A stretch of DNA of 64,000 bases from NBLH01 sp050296515 (GTDB lineage Bacteria; Bacteroidota; Bacteroidia; Bacteroidales; NBLH01). The DNA lies in the NCBI GenBank assembly GCA_050296515.1, contig JBNKRJ010000023.1, positions 74,783 through 138,782 on the forward strand, given 5' to 3'. Of the stretch, positions 34,974 through 45,042 are shown piece by piece; position 1 is the first letter of the stretch; each line of letters starts with the position of its first letter. The translations under genes and the position numbers were made by a program. Below the pieces are notes generated by a model. That model was not told the origin of the DNA. It made no database searches and worked only from the letters and a program-made list of their open reading frames with translations.

Positions 34974-36476
34974 ATGAGAAAAATTATTTTAATATTTCTT
35001 CTCCTTGTACCGTTGTATCTTGCGGTAGGGCAAAATGAAGTTGATGCCCTTAGGTATTCATTCCTTACACATGGCGGGTCTGCGAGGTACACAGCTATGA
35101 GTGGTGCTTTTGGTGCGCTTGGGGCTGACTTTTCAAGCCTTAGTACAAATCCTGCAGGAATTGGAACCTTTAAAAAAAGCCGGTTCATGTTTACACCAAT
35201 ATTTATATTAAGTAGTGTAGATGCTGATTATAGGGGGCAAGTAACAAATAACGAAAAGACTTCTTTTAATTTAAGCAACTTAGGTTTGTTACTTAATTTA
35301 AAATCGTATGATGAAGATGATTCAGGATGGAAAAGTGTAGCATTTGGAATTGGTTACAATAGATTGAAAAATTTTAACAGGGAAGTTACGATTAGGGGCC
35401 ATAATGATAATAGTTCGATGCTTGATCAGTTTATGTTGAATTCGGACAATGTGCAGCCAGAAGATTTGTATAATAATTATATGGAACCAGAATTTCAGGC
35501 ATATGATACTTATTTAACAGATACAATCCCAAACTCTGGGTATTTATATATACATCCTTGGTTTGATGCTTATGATTTAGCCCAGGAGAAACGAATAAAA
35601 ACAAGAGGAGGAATTAGTGAGATGGTCTTTTCACTTGGGGGTAATTATGCTGATAAGTTTCAAATAGGTGCATCTTTTGGCATACAAAATATTAGATATA
35701 TTGAAAAATCTGAGTATACTGAAACTTCTGGTTCATCAAATTTAAGCTCATATACTTTTACTGAAAATCTTGAAACTAAGGGAACAGGTTATAATTTCAA
35801 ACTGGGTGTGATTTATAGGGTGAATAATTTTGCCAGGTTTGGGCTTGCTTTTCATACACCAACGTTCTATAAATTAAAAGATGTATATTCATATTCAATT
35901 AGTTCATCATGGATAAGCTCTCCAGATCCTGCTACAACTAATACTGAGTTTTATTCAGATACTGAGGCACTTAATGGCGAAGGACTGACTGAGAATGAAT
36001 ATACTTATGAACTTTACACCCCGTGGCGTGTTGTAACCAGTGCTGCATTTGTTGTAGGTAGATATGGTATTATTTCGGCTGATTATGAATATGTAAATTA
36101 TTCAAAAGCCCGGCTACGTGGTGAAGATTACAATTTTGATGCTGAAAATGATGCAATTAAAACTTCCTATAATGCAGGGCATAACTTTCGTTTGGGAACA
36201 GAGATACGGTTAGCGCCTCTGTATCTAAGAGGTGGGGTTTCCTACTATGGTTCTCCCTATTCAAAATCGCTTAGTGATAAGGAGGCAATTAAAGGATATT
36301 CGTTTGGAATAGGATTAAAGTCTGAAAATGTATATGTGGATGTTGCATTTAATCACTCATTTTATAATAAAGATTATCAACTTTATCGATATGATAATGT
36401 GGAAGATGCTGTTGAAACTGCAAGATTATCTCTAACCGAAGATTATATAAACTTCACTATCGGATTTAAGTTCTAA
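34974..36476 (+). CDS. OmpP1/FadL-like outer membrane transport protein
   Basis: 500 residues, signal peptide (about 1-20, LAVGQ), then the characteristic N-terminal hatch region GGSARYTAMSGAFGALGADFSSLSTNPAGIG seen in Bacteroidota FadL/TodX-like proteins, and a barrel ending in INFTIGFKF. Family members pass hydrophobic compounds across the outer membrane. It follows the Tyr-rich lipoprotein gene closely, so the two may share a transcript. Confidence 0.85.
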   Translation: MRKIILIFLLLVPLYLAVGQNEVDALRYSFLTHGGSARYTAMSGAFGALGADFSSLSTNPAGIGTFKKSRFMFTPIFILSSVDADYRGQVTNNEKTSFNLSNLGLLLNLKSYDEDDSGWKSVAFGIGYNRLKNFNREVTIRGHNDNSSMLDQFMLNSDNVQPEDLYNNYMEPEFQAYDTYLTDTIPNSGYLYIHPWFDAYDLAQEKRIKTRGGISEMVFSLGGNYADKFQIGASFGIQNIRYIEKSEYTETSGSSNLSSYTFTENLETKGTGYNFKLGVIYRVNNFARFGLAFHTPTFYKLKDVYSYSISSSWISSPDPATTNTEFYSDTEALNGEGLTENEYTYELYTPWRVVTSAAFVVGRYGIISADYEYVNYSKARLRGEDYNFDAENDAIKTSYNAGHNFRLGTEIRLAPLYLRGGVSYYGSPYSKSLSDKEAIKGYSFGIGLKSENVYVDVAFNHSFYNKDYQLYRYDNVEDAVETARLSLTEDYINFTIGFKF

Positions 36477-36516
36477 CTGACTAAAATTGTTGATTCCAAA
36501 ACTTTAGTTAAAAAAA

Positions 36517-36555
36517 GTTAAGCCGATAATTTAGGGATTCAGCTTAACGTTTTAT
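36517..36555 (+). terminator. Terminator-like hairpin after the FadL-like gene
   Basis: GTTAAGC (36517-36523) pairs with GCTTAAC (36542-36548), followed by GTTTT. The stem is short and the loop long. Confidence 0.45.
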
Positions 36556-36643
36556 AGGTAATAGATGTAAATAAAAGCATTTTTTTATAACAAAAATTAA
36601 GTCTTGCTTTACATTTTTAAAGTAATTATTATATTTACAACTC

Positions 36644-36651
36644 TAATTTTG
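36644..36651 (+). promoter_or_regulatory. Putative -7 element of the second tiny membrane protein gene
   Basis: TAATTTTG matches TAnnTTTG, 18 bases before the ATG at 36670, about the same offset as for the paralogue at 6270. The -33 element is poor. Confidence 0.4.
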
Positions 36652-36669
36652 TATAATGATTGTACTTAG

Positions 36670-36858
36670 ATGGTTTTAAAGAAAAATATTAAATTCCTGA
36701 ACAGAAAAGAGTCTGTATTTCTGTTTATGTTAATCACACCAATATTTATTTTATTGGCAATTCCGGCTGCATTGGTATTTCTATTCAGGGGAATTTTTAA
36801 GGTGGTTACACCTGTACGAGAAGATGAACAGACGGATAGGAGGAAACCCTATTTTTAG
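36670..36858 (+). CDS. Small single-pass membrane protein (62 aa)
   Basis: One hydrophobic helix (about 16-40), then a charged tail (VREDEQTDRRKPYF). It aligns with the 64-residue protein at 6270-6464 through FL..KES, the helix, IP.AL..LFR and a following valine. The gene stands alone, convergent with recQ four bases away. The function is unknown; the conserved LFR junction suggests a specific membrane-edge contact. Confidence 0.6.
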   Translation: MVLKKNIKFLNRKESVFLFMLITPIFILLAIPAALVFLFRGIFKVVTPVREDEQTDRRKPYF

Positions 36859-36862
36859 GAGG

Positions 36863-38776
36863 TTACATTTTTGTTAACCAAATCAGTTTATTATTTTGCT
36901 GATAGGCTATTTTATCATTATCTAAAAGCCATCTGATAACTTTCATCACTTTTTCATTCTGAAAATTGCTTGATGCAGTTATTTCCTCAATTTTTAAGGC
37001 AGTCTTTAGTAGTTTAGGTTTTATTTCATCAACAATAAGGTCAAACTCATATTTGCTGAGTTCTAGTTCGTTGCGTCTTCGGCATACATCACATTGTCCA
37101 CATCTGCTTGCTTCTTTTTCATCAAAATAGGAAAGTAAAATCTGACTTCTGCACTTATTTGAGGAGGAGGCATACTCAACTACTGCATTGATTTTTTCGA
37201 GGTAATTGTTTTTACGAAGTTCATAAGTCTCTTTGGTTATTCTCAGATTTTTTTCTTCCAATCGTTCTTCAGTATAAACAATAAAAGGTAATTTGCGTTG
37301 AGGTATGTACTTGATTATCTTAGCTTGATCAAGTTTTATTAGATAATCCATCACAATTTCAATTTTGCTATTTGCTTTTTTAGTAATAAACTCTTCATCG
37401 ATACTGACATATGTACTAAATAAACCAGTGTAAGTCCTTAGCAAAAGCTTAATAAATGGATCGAATTTTTTGTTAGCAACCTGAAATTTGTATAAGTCTT
37501 GTTGTGAGGCAATAAACATTATTTTTGACTGACTAAAAAACTCTTCTGCCAATTCAATATAACCATCATTTTGTAATAATTTTAGAGCACTGTAGGTTTG
37601 TAAAACAGGTAAATTAAATTTCGAAACAAAATCGGAAATTTTAAAGTCAAACATTCTACCTTTTCCTGCACCTATAGGTAATTGATAGTAATTTCCCAAA
37701 GCTTCATATACTCGCTTAATAAAAACTTTTTCAGGAAAATTTGTAGCTGTCCTTTTTTCAACCTTTAACTTATCAGAATCATTGTACAACAATATAGCAA
37801 AAGAAGCCTTTTCATCTCTACCTGCTCTGCCTGCCTCCTGATAATAAGCCTCAAGGGAATCGGGCAAGTCGATGTGTACTACAAAACGCACATCTGCTTT
37901 GTCAATACCCATCCCAAAAGCATTGGTTGCGACAATGATTTTTATTTTCCCCGTTTTCCAATTCTCTTGCTTAACATCCTTTAGTTTGTTCTCCAGTCCA
38001 GCATGATAGTAATCGGCTCTTATTCCATTCTGTTGAAGAAGAACGGCTATTTCTTTGGTTTTTTTTCGGCTTCTTACATAAACAATTCCCGTTCCCTTAA
38101 TTTTTCGTGCAATTTTTAATAAATGTTCAAGTTTGTCTTCTGTTTGACGGACTAAATAAACCAGGTTTTTCCGTTCAAAACTCTTTTTAAAAACATTGTT
38201 TTTTTCAAAGTTTAGTTGTTTCTGAATATCATCTACAACTTTTTTAGTGGCAGTGGCAGTTAGTGCTAAAACAGGTACATCAGGCAAAAACTTCCTGATT
38301 TCTGCAATTTTTAAATAAGCCGGACGAAAATCGTAACCCCATTGCGATATACAATGTGCCTCATCAACTGCAATCATGTTAATTTTCATTTTAGGAAGCC
38401 TTGCTAAAAAAAGCTCGGTTCCTAAACGCTCAGGAGAAAGATATAGGAATTTGTAAGCGCCAAATGCACTGTTGTTTAAAACAAGATCGATCTCTTGTGG
38501 GCTCATTCCTGAATAGATAGCAGCTGCTTTTATATTTTTGGTATTCAGGTTTTCAACCTGGTCTTTCATTAATGCAATTAAAGGTGTGATCACCAGACAC
38601 ATTCCATCGTTAACAAGAGTTGGTACCTGAAAAATAATTGATTTACCACCACCGGTAGGCAACAATCCTAGAGTATCTTTTTTATCATCAGAAACTGAAC
38701 AAATAATATCTTCCTGAAGTGGCCGAAAATCTGGATAACCCCATACTTTTATTAAAGTTTGTCTGTATTTGTTCAA
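36863..38776 (-). CDS. recQ: RecQ family ATP-dependent DNA helicase, no HRDC domain
   Basis: 637 residues. Walker A variant LLPTGGGKSIIFQVP (K45), DEAH box (about 138-141) with HCISQWGYDFRPAY, helicase motif VI QEAGRAGRDEK, and the RecQ zinc site CRSQILLSYFDE ... CGQCDVC. After it comes only a short winged-helix-like tail, and no HRDC domain is visible, so this is a compact RecQ. The start is TTG (38774-38776), with no better in-frame ATG. It unwinds recombination and replication intermediates. Confidence 0.93.
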   Translation of the reverse strand: MNKYRQTLIKVWGYPDFRPLQEDIICSVSDDKKDTLGLLPTGGGKSIIFQVPTLVNDGMCLVITPLIALMKDQVENLNTKNIKAAAIYSGMSPQEIDLVLNNSAFGAYKFLYLSPERLGTELFLARLPKMKINMIAVDEAHCISQWGYDFRPAYLKIAEIRKFLPDVPVLALTATATKKVVDDIQKQLNFEKNNVFKKSFERKNLVYLVRQTEDKLEHLLKIARKIKGTGIVYVRSRKKTKEIAVLLQQNGIRADYYHAGLENKLKDVKQENWKTGKIKIIVATNAFGMGIDKADVRFVVHIDLPDSLEAYYQEAGRAGRDEKASFAILLYNDSDKLKVEKRTATNFPEKVFIKRVYEALGNYYQLPIGAGKGRMFDFKISDFVSKFNLPVLQTYSALKLLQNDGYIELAEEFFSQSKIMFIASQQDLYKFQVANKKFDPFIKLLLRTYTGLFSTYVSIDEEFITKKANSKIEIVMDYLIKLDQAKIIKYIPQRKLPFIVYTEERLEEKNLRITKETYELRKNNYLEKINAVVEYASSSNKCRSQILLSYFDEKEASRCGQCDVCRRRNELELSKYEFDLIVDEIKPKLLKTALKIEEITASSNFQNEKVMKVIRWLLDNDKIAYQQNNKLIWLTKM

Positions 38777-38813
38777 AGTAAGATGAATTAAGTTTATGCT
38801 TAAAAACTAATAG

Positions 38814-38848
38814 CAAAGATACTAAAACAGTAGAAAGTTGTAAAACAA
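38814..38848 (-). promoter_or_regulatory. Putative recQ promoter
   Basis: Minus strand: TTG (38846-38848), a 24-base spacer and TATCTTTG (38814-38821). Start near 38807, about 30 bases before the TTG start codon. Confidence 0.45.
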
Positions 38849-39051
38849 TGAAAATAGTTAAAAGATCTTAAAATTACAGGCTATAATTCAAATTAACTTA
38901 TTGTGTAAGTACTGGTGATTTATGGTAATGAAAAGAAAATAGATTGATAATGAGCTTGTTATTTTTAAAGGATATTGCCCTATTATCATTAATAGAGTAT
39001 TGTACTAATCACAAAAATTGCAAAACTTTCAAGCAACTGTGTATTTTTTTG

Positions 39052-39059
39052 TACTTTTG
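39052..39059 (+). promoter_or_regulatory. Putative guaB -7 element
   Basis: TACTTTTG fits TAnnTTTG; no clear -33 box at the usual distance. Leader to the ATG at 39127 would be about 60 bases. Confidence 0.4.
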
Positions 39060-39126
39060 GCGGCAAATTAAGCCCCGGTAGAGGAGTGAAACTTTTTGAG
39101 ATTCAGTAATTAAATATAGATCGATT

Positions 39127-40596
39127 ATGTCTGCACCTGAAAACAAGATAGTATTAGAAGGGTTAACTTTTGATGATGTTCTGTTAATTCCAGCGTATTC
39201 AGAAGTATTACCAAGGGAGGTAAGTGTAAAGTCCTATTTTAGTAGAAATATTGCATTGAATATTCCAATTGTATCTGCAGCAATGGATACAGTGACTGAA
39301 GCAACCATGGCTATTGCTATTGCTCGTGAAGGTGGAATTGGGGTTATTCATAAAAATATGTCAATATCAGAACAGGCTCAGCAGGTAAAGATTGTGAAAA
39401 GGGCTGAAAATGGGATGATTATTGACCCGATAACAATTAGTAAAGAGGCTACAGTGCTTGATGCTAATAACATTATGCGTGAATTTAAAATTGGAGGTAT
39501 TCCAGTTGTCGATTCTGGCAAAAGATTAATTGGTATTGTTACTAATAGAGATTTACGTTTTGAGCAAAACCCAGATAGGCCAATTGAAGAGGTAATGACC
39601 AAAGAAAATATTGTTACCACAAGTCAATCGACTGATTTAGAGAAAGCTGCGCATATTTTACAACAGCATAAAATTGAAAAACTACCAGTTGTTGATGATG
39701 AAAATAAGTTAATAGGCTTAATAACATATAAAGACATAACAAAAGCAAAAGATCGTCCAAATGCATGTAAAGATAGCAAAGGTAGATTAAGAGTGGCTGC
39801 TGCTGTTGGTACTGCACCTGATACTATGGAGAGGATACAGGCACTTGTTAGTGCAGGGGTAGACGCTGTTGTTATCGATACTGCTCATGGCCATTCTATT
39901 CATGTGCTTAATAAGTTAAAAGAAACTAAGGCTAGTTACAAAGATATTGACATTGTTGTTGGTAATATTGCTACCGCAGAAGCAGCATTAGACCTTGTAA
40001 AAGCGGGTGCAGATGGAATTAAAGTAGGTATCGGCCCAGGTTCTATTTGTACAACAAGAGTAATTGCTGGAGTTGGTGTTCCTCAGCTTTCTGCAATTTT
40101 TAATGTAGCTGAAGCGTTAAAGGGAACAGGTGTTCCAATCATTGCTGATGGAGGTGTTCGTTATTCAGGAGATATTGTAAAAGCACTTGCAGGAGGAGCA
40201 TATTCCGTTATGGCTGGCTCACTATTTGCAGGGGTTGAAGAATCACCAGGCGAAACAATAATCTATCAGGGACGTAAGTTTAAATCTTACAGAGGTATGG
40301 GGTCAATTGAAGCAATGCAAAAAGGATCAAAGGATCGGTATTTCCAGTCTAACGAAGATGATATTTCAAAATTAGTTCCGGAAGGTATTGCTGCACGAGT
40401 GCCTTACAAAGGCACACTGGCCGAAGTTACCTATCAGCTTATTGGGGGACTAAGAGCGGGTATGGGATATTGTGGTACAGCCGACATAAATGCTTTGCAT
40501 GGTGCAAAATTTGTTAAAATTACGAATTCTGGAATTGTTGAGAGTCATCCACATGATGTTGCTATTACTCGTGAGGCTCCAAATTATAGTAGGTAA
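39127..40596 (+). CDS. guaB: IMP dehydrogenase
   Basis: 489 residues, the usual bacterial length. It oxidises IMP to XMP with NAD+, the committed step to GMP. The catalytic Cys is C308 in GIGPGSICTTRVIAG; two CBS domains fill about 95-205 between barrel segments; the flap shows YRGMGSIEAM and the late GLRAGMGYCG. It is followed 55 bp downstream by three peptidyl-prolyl isomerase-type genes, an arrangement I recall from other Bacteroidota. Confidence 0.97.
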   Translation: MSAPENKIVLEGLTFDDVLLIPAYSEVLPREVSVKSYFSRNIALNIPIVSAAMDTVTEATMAIAIAREGGIGVIHKNMSISEQAQQVKIVKRAENGMIIDPITISKEATVLDANNIMREFKIGGIPVVDSGKRLIGIVTNRDLRFEQNPDRPIEEVMTKENIVTTSQSTDLEKAAHILQQHKIEKLPVVDDENKLIGLITYKDITKAKDRPNACKDSKGRLRVAAAVGTAPDTMERIQALVSAGVDAVVIDTAHGHSIHVLNKLKETKASYKDIDIVVGNIATAEAALDLVKAGADGIKVGIGPGSICTTRVIAGVGVPQLSAIFNVAEALKGTGVPIIADGGVRYSGDIVKALAGGAYSVMAGSLFAGVEESPGETIIYQGRKFKSYRGMGSIEAMQKGSKDRYFQSNEDDISKLVPEGIAARVPYKGTLAEVTYQLIGGLRAGMGYCGTADINALHGAKFVKITNSGIVESHPHDVAITREAPNYSR

Positions 40597-40651
40597 ATCA
40601 ACACCAAATTAACCAAAGTATAATTAGAACCATTCAATTAACAAGTAGAGC

Positions 40652-42616
40652 ATGTATTTTCGATTAATAATTTTTATTTCTCTGGTTATTTTTAATTTTG
40701 AAAGCATTGCTCAAACTAATCCTGTGCTGTTCTCTATAGATGGGAGTAAGGTTAGTTTAAATGAGTTTACCAATGCATTTTCAAAGAACAACTTGCAAAG
40801 CATTACCGAAAATAAAAAAATAACGCGGGATTTTTTAGATAAATACATTAATTATAAACTTAAGGTCGCGGAGGCATACAAATTAAACTTGCATAAGAGC
40901 CAGGAATTTAGGGAGTTGGTGACTGTCTTTAAGCACAATTTGATACAATCAAATATTTTTGATAAAGGCTTGGTAAACAGGATGATTGATGAGGTTTATC
41001 AGCATATGAAGACCGAAATAAAAATAAGACATCTTTTAGTTAAAGTTCATCGCTATGCTGACCCTAAAGATACTTTGATTGCTTATCGAAAAGCCCTTGA
41101 TATCAGAAAAAGTATAATTAGTGGAAAGAACTTCAATGAATTAACTACTGAAGTTTCTGATGTTCCAGGTGCTGCTGCAGATAAAGGTGAGATGGGTTAC
41201 ATAAGTGCCTTAAAGCTTCCATATAATATTGAAAATTATATTTATAGCACAAATTCAAGCGATTATTCACTACCCTTGCGATCAAGCGAAGGTTATCATA
41301 TTGTGAAAGTAATTGATAAGAGACCTGCTCCGGGTTATTTTAGTGTAAAACATATATTGATAATTCCTAAAGATACTACTCAGGCATCTAAAAAGGAAGC
41401 TGAAAATAAAATCCGAGAAATTTATTCAAAACTAGTTAGCGGAGGAAATTTTGAAGAATTAGCAAAGACTTATTCTAATGATGTCAGTTGTGGAAATATC
41501 GACAATGTGCTTCCGTGGTTTGGAACTGGTTTTATGCCTGAAAACTTTGAGCAAGAATGTATCAGTCTTCAAAATGGTAAGTTTTCAAAACCCATTGAAA
41601 CAAGATTTGGTTGGCACATTATTAAAAAAGAAGCACAGAAAGAAATTCCATCGCTAAATAGGGTTCGAGAACAAGTTGAAAAAGAAGTTATTAGTAGCGA
41701 TAGAGGTAAAATTGCGCTTCGTGAGGCAATTAATCAACTAAAAAAGGATTATCAATTTACTGATTTTCAGACGTTATCAGAAGTTTGGAACAACGTTGAC
41801 AGTACTATTTTTGACGCGAAGTGGGCACCTGATGAGTATTTTAATTTACCTGGAAAATTGTTTGAGTTTAACAATAGGGCTTATTTTCAGAAAGATTTTG
41901 TTAACTTCCTGAAAAACAATCAGGAAATCACCTTTCCAATACCTGTAAAAAACTATGTTTATCTACGATACAAGGAATTTGTTGATGATATAATCCTTGC
42001 TTTTGAAATGGAACAAATTGAAAAAAAGAATTCAGAGGTTTCGTATCAATTGAAAGAATATGAAGAAACGGTACTAATAAACCAGGTTACGGAGCAAGAA
42101 TTATTATCGAAATTATCATCTGATAAGCAGGCAATTCAAAGTTATTATGAGAAGAATAAGGAGAAGTATAACCAGAATTACCAGGTTGGTGTTACAATTT
42201 TCAAATTTAGTGAAGAGTTAAAGAAAATAGAAAAACAATTTAAAAAACTGAAAAAGAGTAATGCCTCTGATAAAGAGCTTGTTGCAAGGATAAAGTCGAA
42301 TACTGACATTACATTTGATATAGTGGAAAAGGGGGTCAAAGAAGAGGGGGAAGATGATCTTGTTAATAAGATTATTGCTAGATACAAAATCGGGGAAGTA
42401 AAAAGTGATGATAAATTGTATGTTTTTGAAAATGCCAAAAGAATTATCTGGCTAAATTCTCCTATTGAAAAAACCAATAAGAGCATAGATAAAATTGAAG
42501 AACAAGTTGCTAATGATTATAAAACGTCTTTTGAAAGCAACTGGATGAATCAATTAAAAAGAAAATACAGGGTTGAGATTAATGAAAACGTTTTTGAATC
42601 AATTTTCAACAATTAA
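40652..42616 (+). CDS. Periplasmic peptidylprolyl isomerase with two parvulin domains
   Basis: 654 residues with a signal peptide (about 1-22, FESIAQ). An N-terminal helical chaperone region is followed by two PpiC/parvulin domains (about 125-220, IRHLLVKVH ... GYHIVKVIDKR; about 228-335, VKHILIIPK ... GWHIIKKE) and a long C-terminal helical region with SurA/PpiD-like character. The role is folding of outer-membrane proteins in the periplasm. First of three neighbouring chaperone genes, 11 bp ahead of the next. Confidence 0.88.
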   Translation: MYFRLIIFISLVIFNFESIAQTNPVLFSIDGSKVSLNEFTNAFSKNNLQSITENKKITRDFLDKYINYKLKVAEAYKLNLHKSQEFRELVTVFKHNLIQSNIFDKGLVNRMIDEVYQHMKTEIKIRHLLVKVHRYADPKDTLIAYRKALDIRKSIISGKNFNELTTEVSDVPGAAADKGEMGYISALKLPYNIENYIYSTNSSDYSLPLRSSEGYHIVKVIDKRPAPGYFSVKHILIIPKDTTQASKKEAENKIREIYSKLVSGGNFEELAKTYSNDVSCGNIDNVLPWFGTGFMPENFEQECISLQNGKFSKPIETRFGWHIIKKEAQKEIPSLNRVREQVEKEVISSDRGKIALREAINQLKKDYQFTDFQTLSEVWNNVDSTIFDAKWAPDEYFNLPGKLFEFNNRAYFQKDFVNFLKNNQEITFPIPVKNYVYLRYKEFVDDIILAFEMEQIEKKNSEVSYQLKEYEETVLINQVTEQELLSKLSSDKQAIQSYYEKNKEKYNQNYQVGVTIFKFSEELKKIEKQFKKLKKSNASDKELVARIKSNTDITFDIVEKGVKEEGEDDLVNKIIARYKIGEVKSDDKLYVFENAKRIIWLNSPIEKTNKSIDKIEEQVANDYKTSFESNWMNQLKRKYRVEINENVFESIFNN

Positions 42617-42627
42617 TTTTAATTAAG

Positions 42628-43494
42628 ATGAGAAGTTACTTGAAATTTATTTTTGTTGGAGGAGTATTTGGCTGTTTGTTTTTTTCATGTAACCAGCCAA
42701 AGCAGGAAGAAGGGAAAACTCCACTCGCAAGAGTTCAGGATAAATTCTTATATCTTGAGGATATTGCAGAAATGATACCAAATGACATCCCTTCTCAGGA
42801 TAGCATAAACAAGGTAAAAAGTTTTGTTGACTTTTGGGTAAGGGAGCAGGCTTTAACTAAAACTGCTGAGCTTAATCTTCCTGAAGAGCAAAAGAATGTG
42901 GCCCATGAATTGGAAAAATACCGAATGACATTATTAATAGAGCGATACAAAAGAAAATTTCTAGCTCAGAACCTTGATACAGTTGTAACTTCCAAGCAAA
43001 TTAGTGATTTCTACGAAGAGCATCAGACAGAATTTAAACTTTCACAACCAGCAGTAAAAGCGACATACATAAAAATATTGAGAACAACTCCAAATATTGG
43101 ACTAGTTCGCAGTTTATATAGATCAAGTAGAGAAAAGGATAAACAGGAATTAAAAGCATACTGTACTGAACATGCTGCAGTATTTGATGAATTTAATAAT
43201 GATTGGATCTATTTTAAAGACTTAATGATTGAAATTCCGTTACGTATTGATAACCAGGAAAACTATTTAAAATCAAGAAATTATATTGAAGTTAATGATT
43301 CGGTCTATTATTACCTTGTAAATATTCACAATTACCGTTTAATAGGGGCTACATCACCTTCGGTTTTTGTTGAAGGGAATATTCAAAGTATGATGCTAAA
43401 TCAGAGAAAACAACAGCTAATTGATAATTTACAGACAAATATTTATAATAATATGATTGACAAAAAGGAAATTGAGATTTTTGAAAATCAGTAA
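42628..43494 (+). CDS. SurA N-domain-like lipoprotein
   Basis: 288 residues with lipobox FFSC (Cys at about 21). The region about 45-170 (VKSFVDFWVREQALTKTAEL, LEKYRMTLLIERYKRKFL, ISDFYEEHQTEFKLSQPAVKATYIKI) has the helical pattern of SurA-type N-terminal domains, but I see no complete parvulin domain. It is therefore likely a membrane-tethered chaperone without isomerase activity. It is set between two parvulin genes in the same direction. Confidence 0.7.
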   Translation: MRSYLKFIFVGGVFGCLFFSCNQPKQEEGKTPLARVQDKFLYLEDIAEMIPNDIPSQDSINKVKSFVDFWVREQALTKTAELNLPEEQKNVAHELEKYRMTLLIERYKRKFLAQNLDTVVTSKQISDFYEEHQTEFKLSQPAVKATYIKILRTTPNIGLVRSLYRSSREKDKQELKAYCTEHAAVFDEFNNDWIYFKDLMIEIPLRIDNQENYLKSRNYIEVNDSVYYYLVNIHNYRLIGATSPSVFVEGNIQSMMLNQRKQQLIDNLQTNIYNNMIDKKEIEIFENQ

Positions 43495-43530
43495 GCAATA
43501 AATATGTTTTAAACGAACAAACAAATAAAC

Positions 43531-44901
43531 ATGAACAAAACTATTTTAAGTCTATTAATACTATTAATTTTTTGTTTTAACCAGTCTGGAGGTTTTGCAC
43601 AAGAATCCGAAACTCCAGAAGATAAAATACTAGATAGAGTTATTGCTGTTGTTGGAAATCAGGTGGTTCTTACTTCTGAAGTTGAGGAACAATATTTTCA
43701 AATGCAGGCCAGGGGGATGTATCCAAGAAGAGATGAAAAATGCAGGATATTTGAAGATTTGTTATTTCAAAAGATGTTAATTGTACAAGCAGCAATTGAT
43801 AGTGTTGAAGTAACTGAAAAGCAGGTTGAAACTGAGGTTGATAGCAGAATTCGACAGTTTATTCAACAAATTGGATCTGAAAGAGCCTTGGAAGAATATT
43901 TTGGTAAATCAATTGCAGAGATAAGGGAAAGTTTCATGGATCCTATTAGAGATCAGTTATTAGCCAGAAGAATGCAAGGAGAAATTACGAAAGATATTAA
44001 AATAACACCTTCAGAAGTTAAAAGATATTTCTCAGAAATTCCAAAGGATAGCCTTCCAATAATTGATGCAACCTATGAAATGGCACAGATTCAAAAGAAG
44101 CCAGAAATGACTAAAGATGAGGAAAAGGTATTGCGGGATAAACTAAGTGGAATAAGAAAACGAATTGTAGAGGATGGTGAAAGTTTTCAAACGTTAGCGG
44201 TTTTATATTCAGAAGATCCTGGTTCTTCAAGAAATGGTGGTCTGATGTCGGGTGTAAGCAGAGGGGATTTAGTTCCAGAATTTGCATCTGCAGTGTTCAG
44301 TCTTGATTTAAATGAAGTTTCTGAAATAGTTGAGACAGAATTTGGAATTCACATAATAAAACTTATTAGTAAACAGGGAGATAAGGTTGATTTTAGACAT
44401 ATTTTATTGATCCCAAAAGTATCCTCAGAGTCGAAACTTAAGGCCAAGGAGTATCTTGATAGCATTGCTAATGTAATTAGAACAGATACCTTGACATTCG
44501 AGCAGGCGGCTATGCGTTTTTCTGATGATGAAGATACAAGACTTGCAGGAGGTCTATTGACCAACCCTTATACTGGAACTAGTCAGTTTGAAGCCAAACA
44601 TATTGATCCTAGCATTAACTTTGCACTTAGAGACTTAAAAGTTGGAGAAATTTCGGATGCTTTTGAAGCAAAGAGCAAAACTGGTCAAGTAGTATTTAAA
44701 GTGCTCCATTTAATTAAAAAAACAAAAGCCCATACTGTAAATATGAATGATGACTACCAGATGATCCAGGACATGGCACTTGCCAAGAAAAAGGAGGATG
44801 AAATCAAAAGATGGGTTGAAGAAAAGCAAAAGGAAACTTATGTTAAGGTTGAAGGAAAATATTCCGAATGCAAGTTCAATTTTCCTGGTTGGATTAAGTA
44901 G
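43531..44901 (+). CDS. SurA-like peptidylprolyl isomerase
   Basis: 456 residues, signal peptide (about 1-23, SGGFAQ), SurA N-domain (about 30-155; DRVIAVVGNQVVLTSEVEEQ is the family opening), then two parvulin domains (about 180-275 with DPGSSRNGGLMSGVSRGDLVPEF and about 285-385 with FRHILLIPK and GGLLTNPYTGTSQFE). This is the classical SurA plan and the probable orthologue of the outer-membrane-protein chaperone. Last gene of the guaB-linked chaperone set. Confidence 0.88.
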   Translation: MNKTILSLLILLIFCFNQSGGFAQESETPEDKILDRVIAVVGNQVVLTSEVEEQYFQMQARGMYPRRDEKCRIFEDLLFQKMLIVQAAIDSVEVTEKQVETEVDSRIRQFIQQIGSERALEEYFGKSIAEIRESFMDPIRDQLLARRMQGEITKDIKITPSEVKRYFSEIPKDSLPIIDATYEMAQIQKKPEMTKDEEKVLRDKLSGIRKRIVEDGESFQTLAVLYSEDPGSSRNGGLMSGVSRGDLVPEFASAVFSLDLNEVSEIVETEFGIHIIKLISKQGDKVDFRHILLIPKVSSESKLKAKEYLDSIANVIRTDTLTFEQAAMRFSDDEDTRLAGGLLTNPYTGTSQFEAKHIDPSINFALRDLKVGEISDAFEAKSKTGQVVFKVLHLIKKTKAHTVNMNDDYQMIQDMALAKKKEDEIKRWVEEKQKETYVKVEGKYSECKFNFPGWIK

Positions 44902-44985
44902 CTACTAACTAATATTTCAAATTTTAATCGTATTCTATCCCTTTTCTGACAGAACTCATTCTTTATTTAGAATAAAAGGTCTTTA

Positions 44986-45015
44986 TTTGCAAAATAGGCA
45001 ATTTTGTTAAATTTA
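44986..45015 (+). promoter_or_regulatory. Putative hydE promoter
   Basis: TTTG (44986-44989), an 18-base spacer and TAAATTTA (45008-45015), one base off the -7 consensus; start about 20 bases before the ATG at 45043. Confidence 0.4.
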
Positions 45016-45042
45016 GGAAGATACATTCACAAATAGTCAACA

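Larger units (their letters stand above)
38777..39126. other. 350-bp divergent intergenic region between recQ and guaB
   Basis: Holds a minus-strand TATCTTTG (38814-38821) with a CAA (TTG on the minus strand) at 38846-38848 for recQ, and a plus-strand TACTTTTG (39052-39059) for guaB. I looked for a purine riboswitch-like fold ahead of guaB and did not see one. Confidence 0.5.

Noticed and set aside
38777..39126. Possible purine riboswitch ahead of guaB
   Set aside because: No paired-stem arrangement or conserved loop sequence could be found in the leader.
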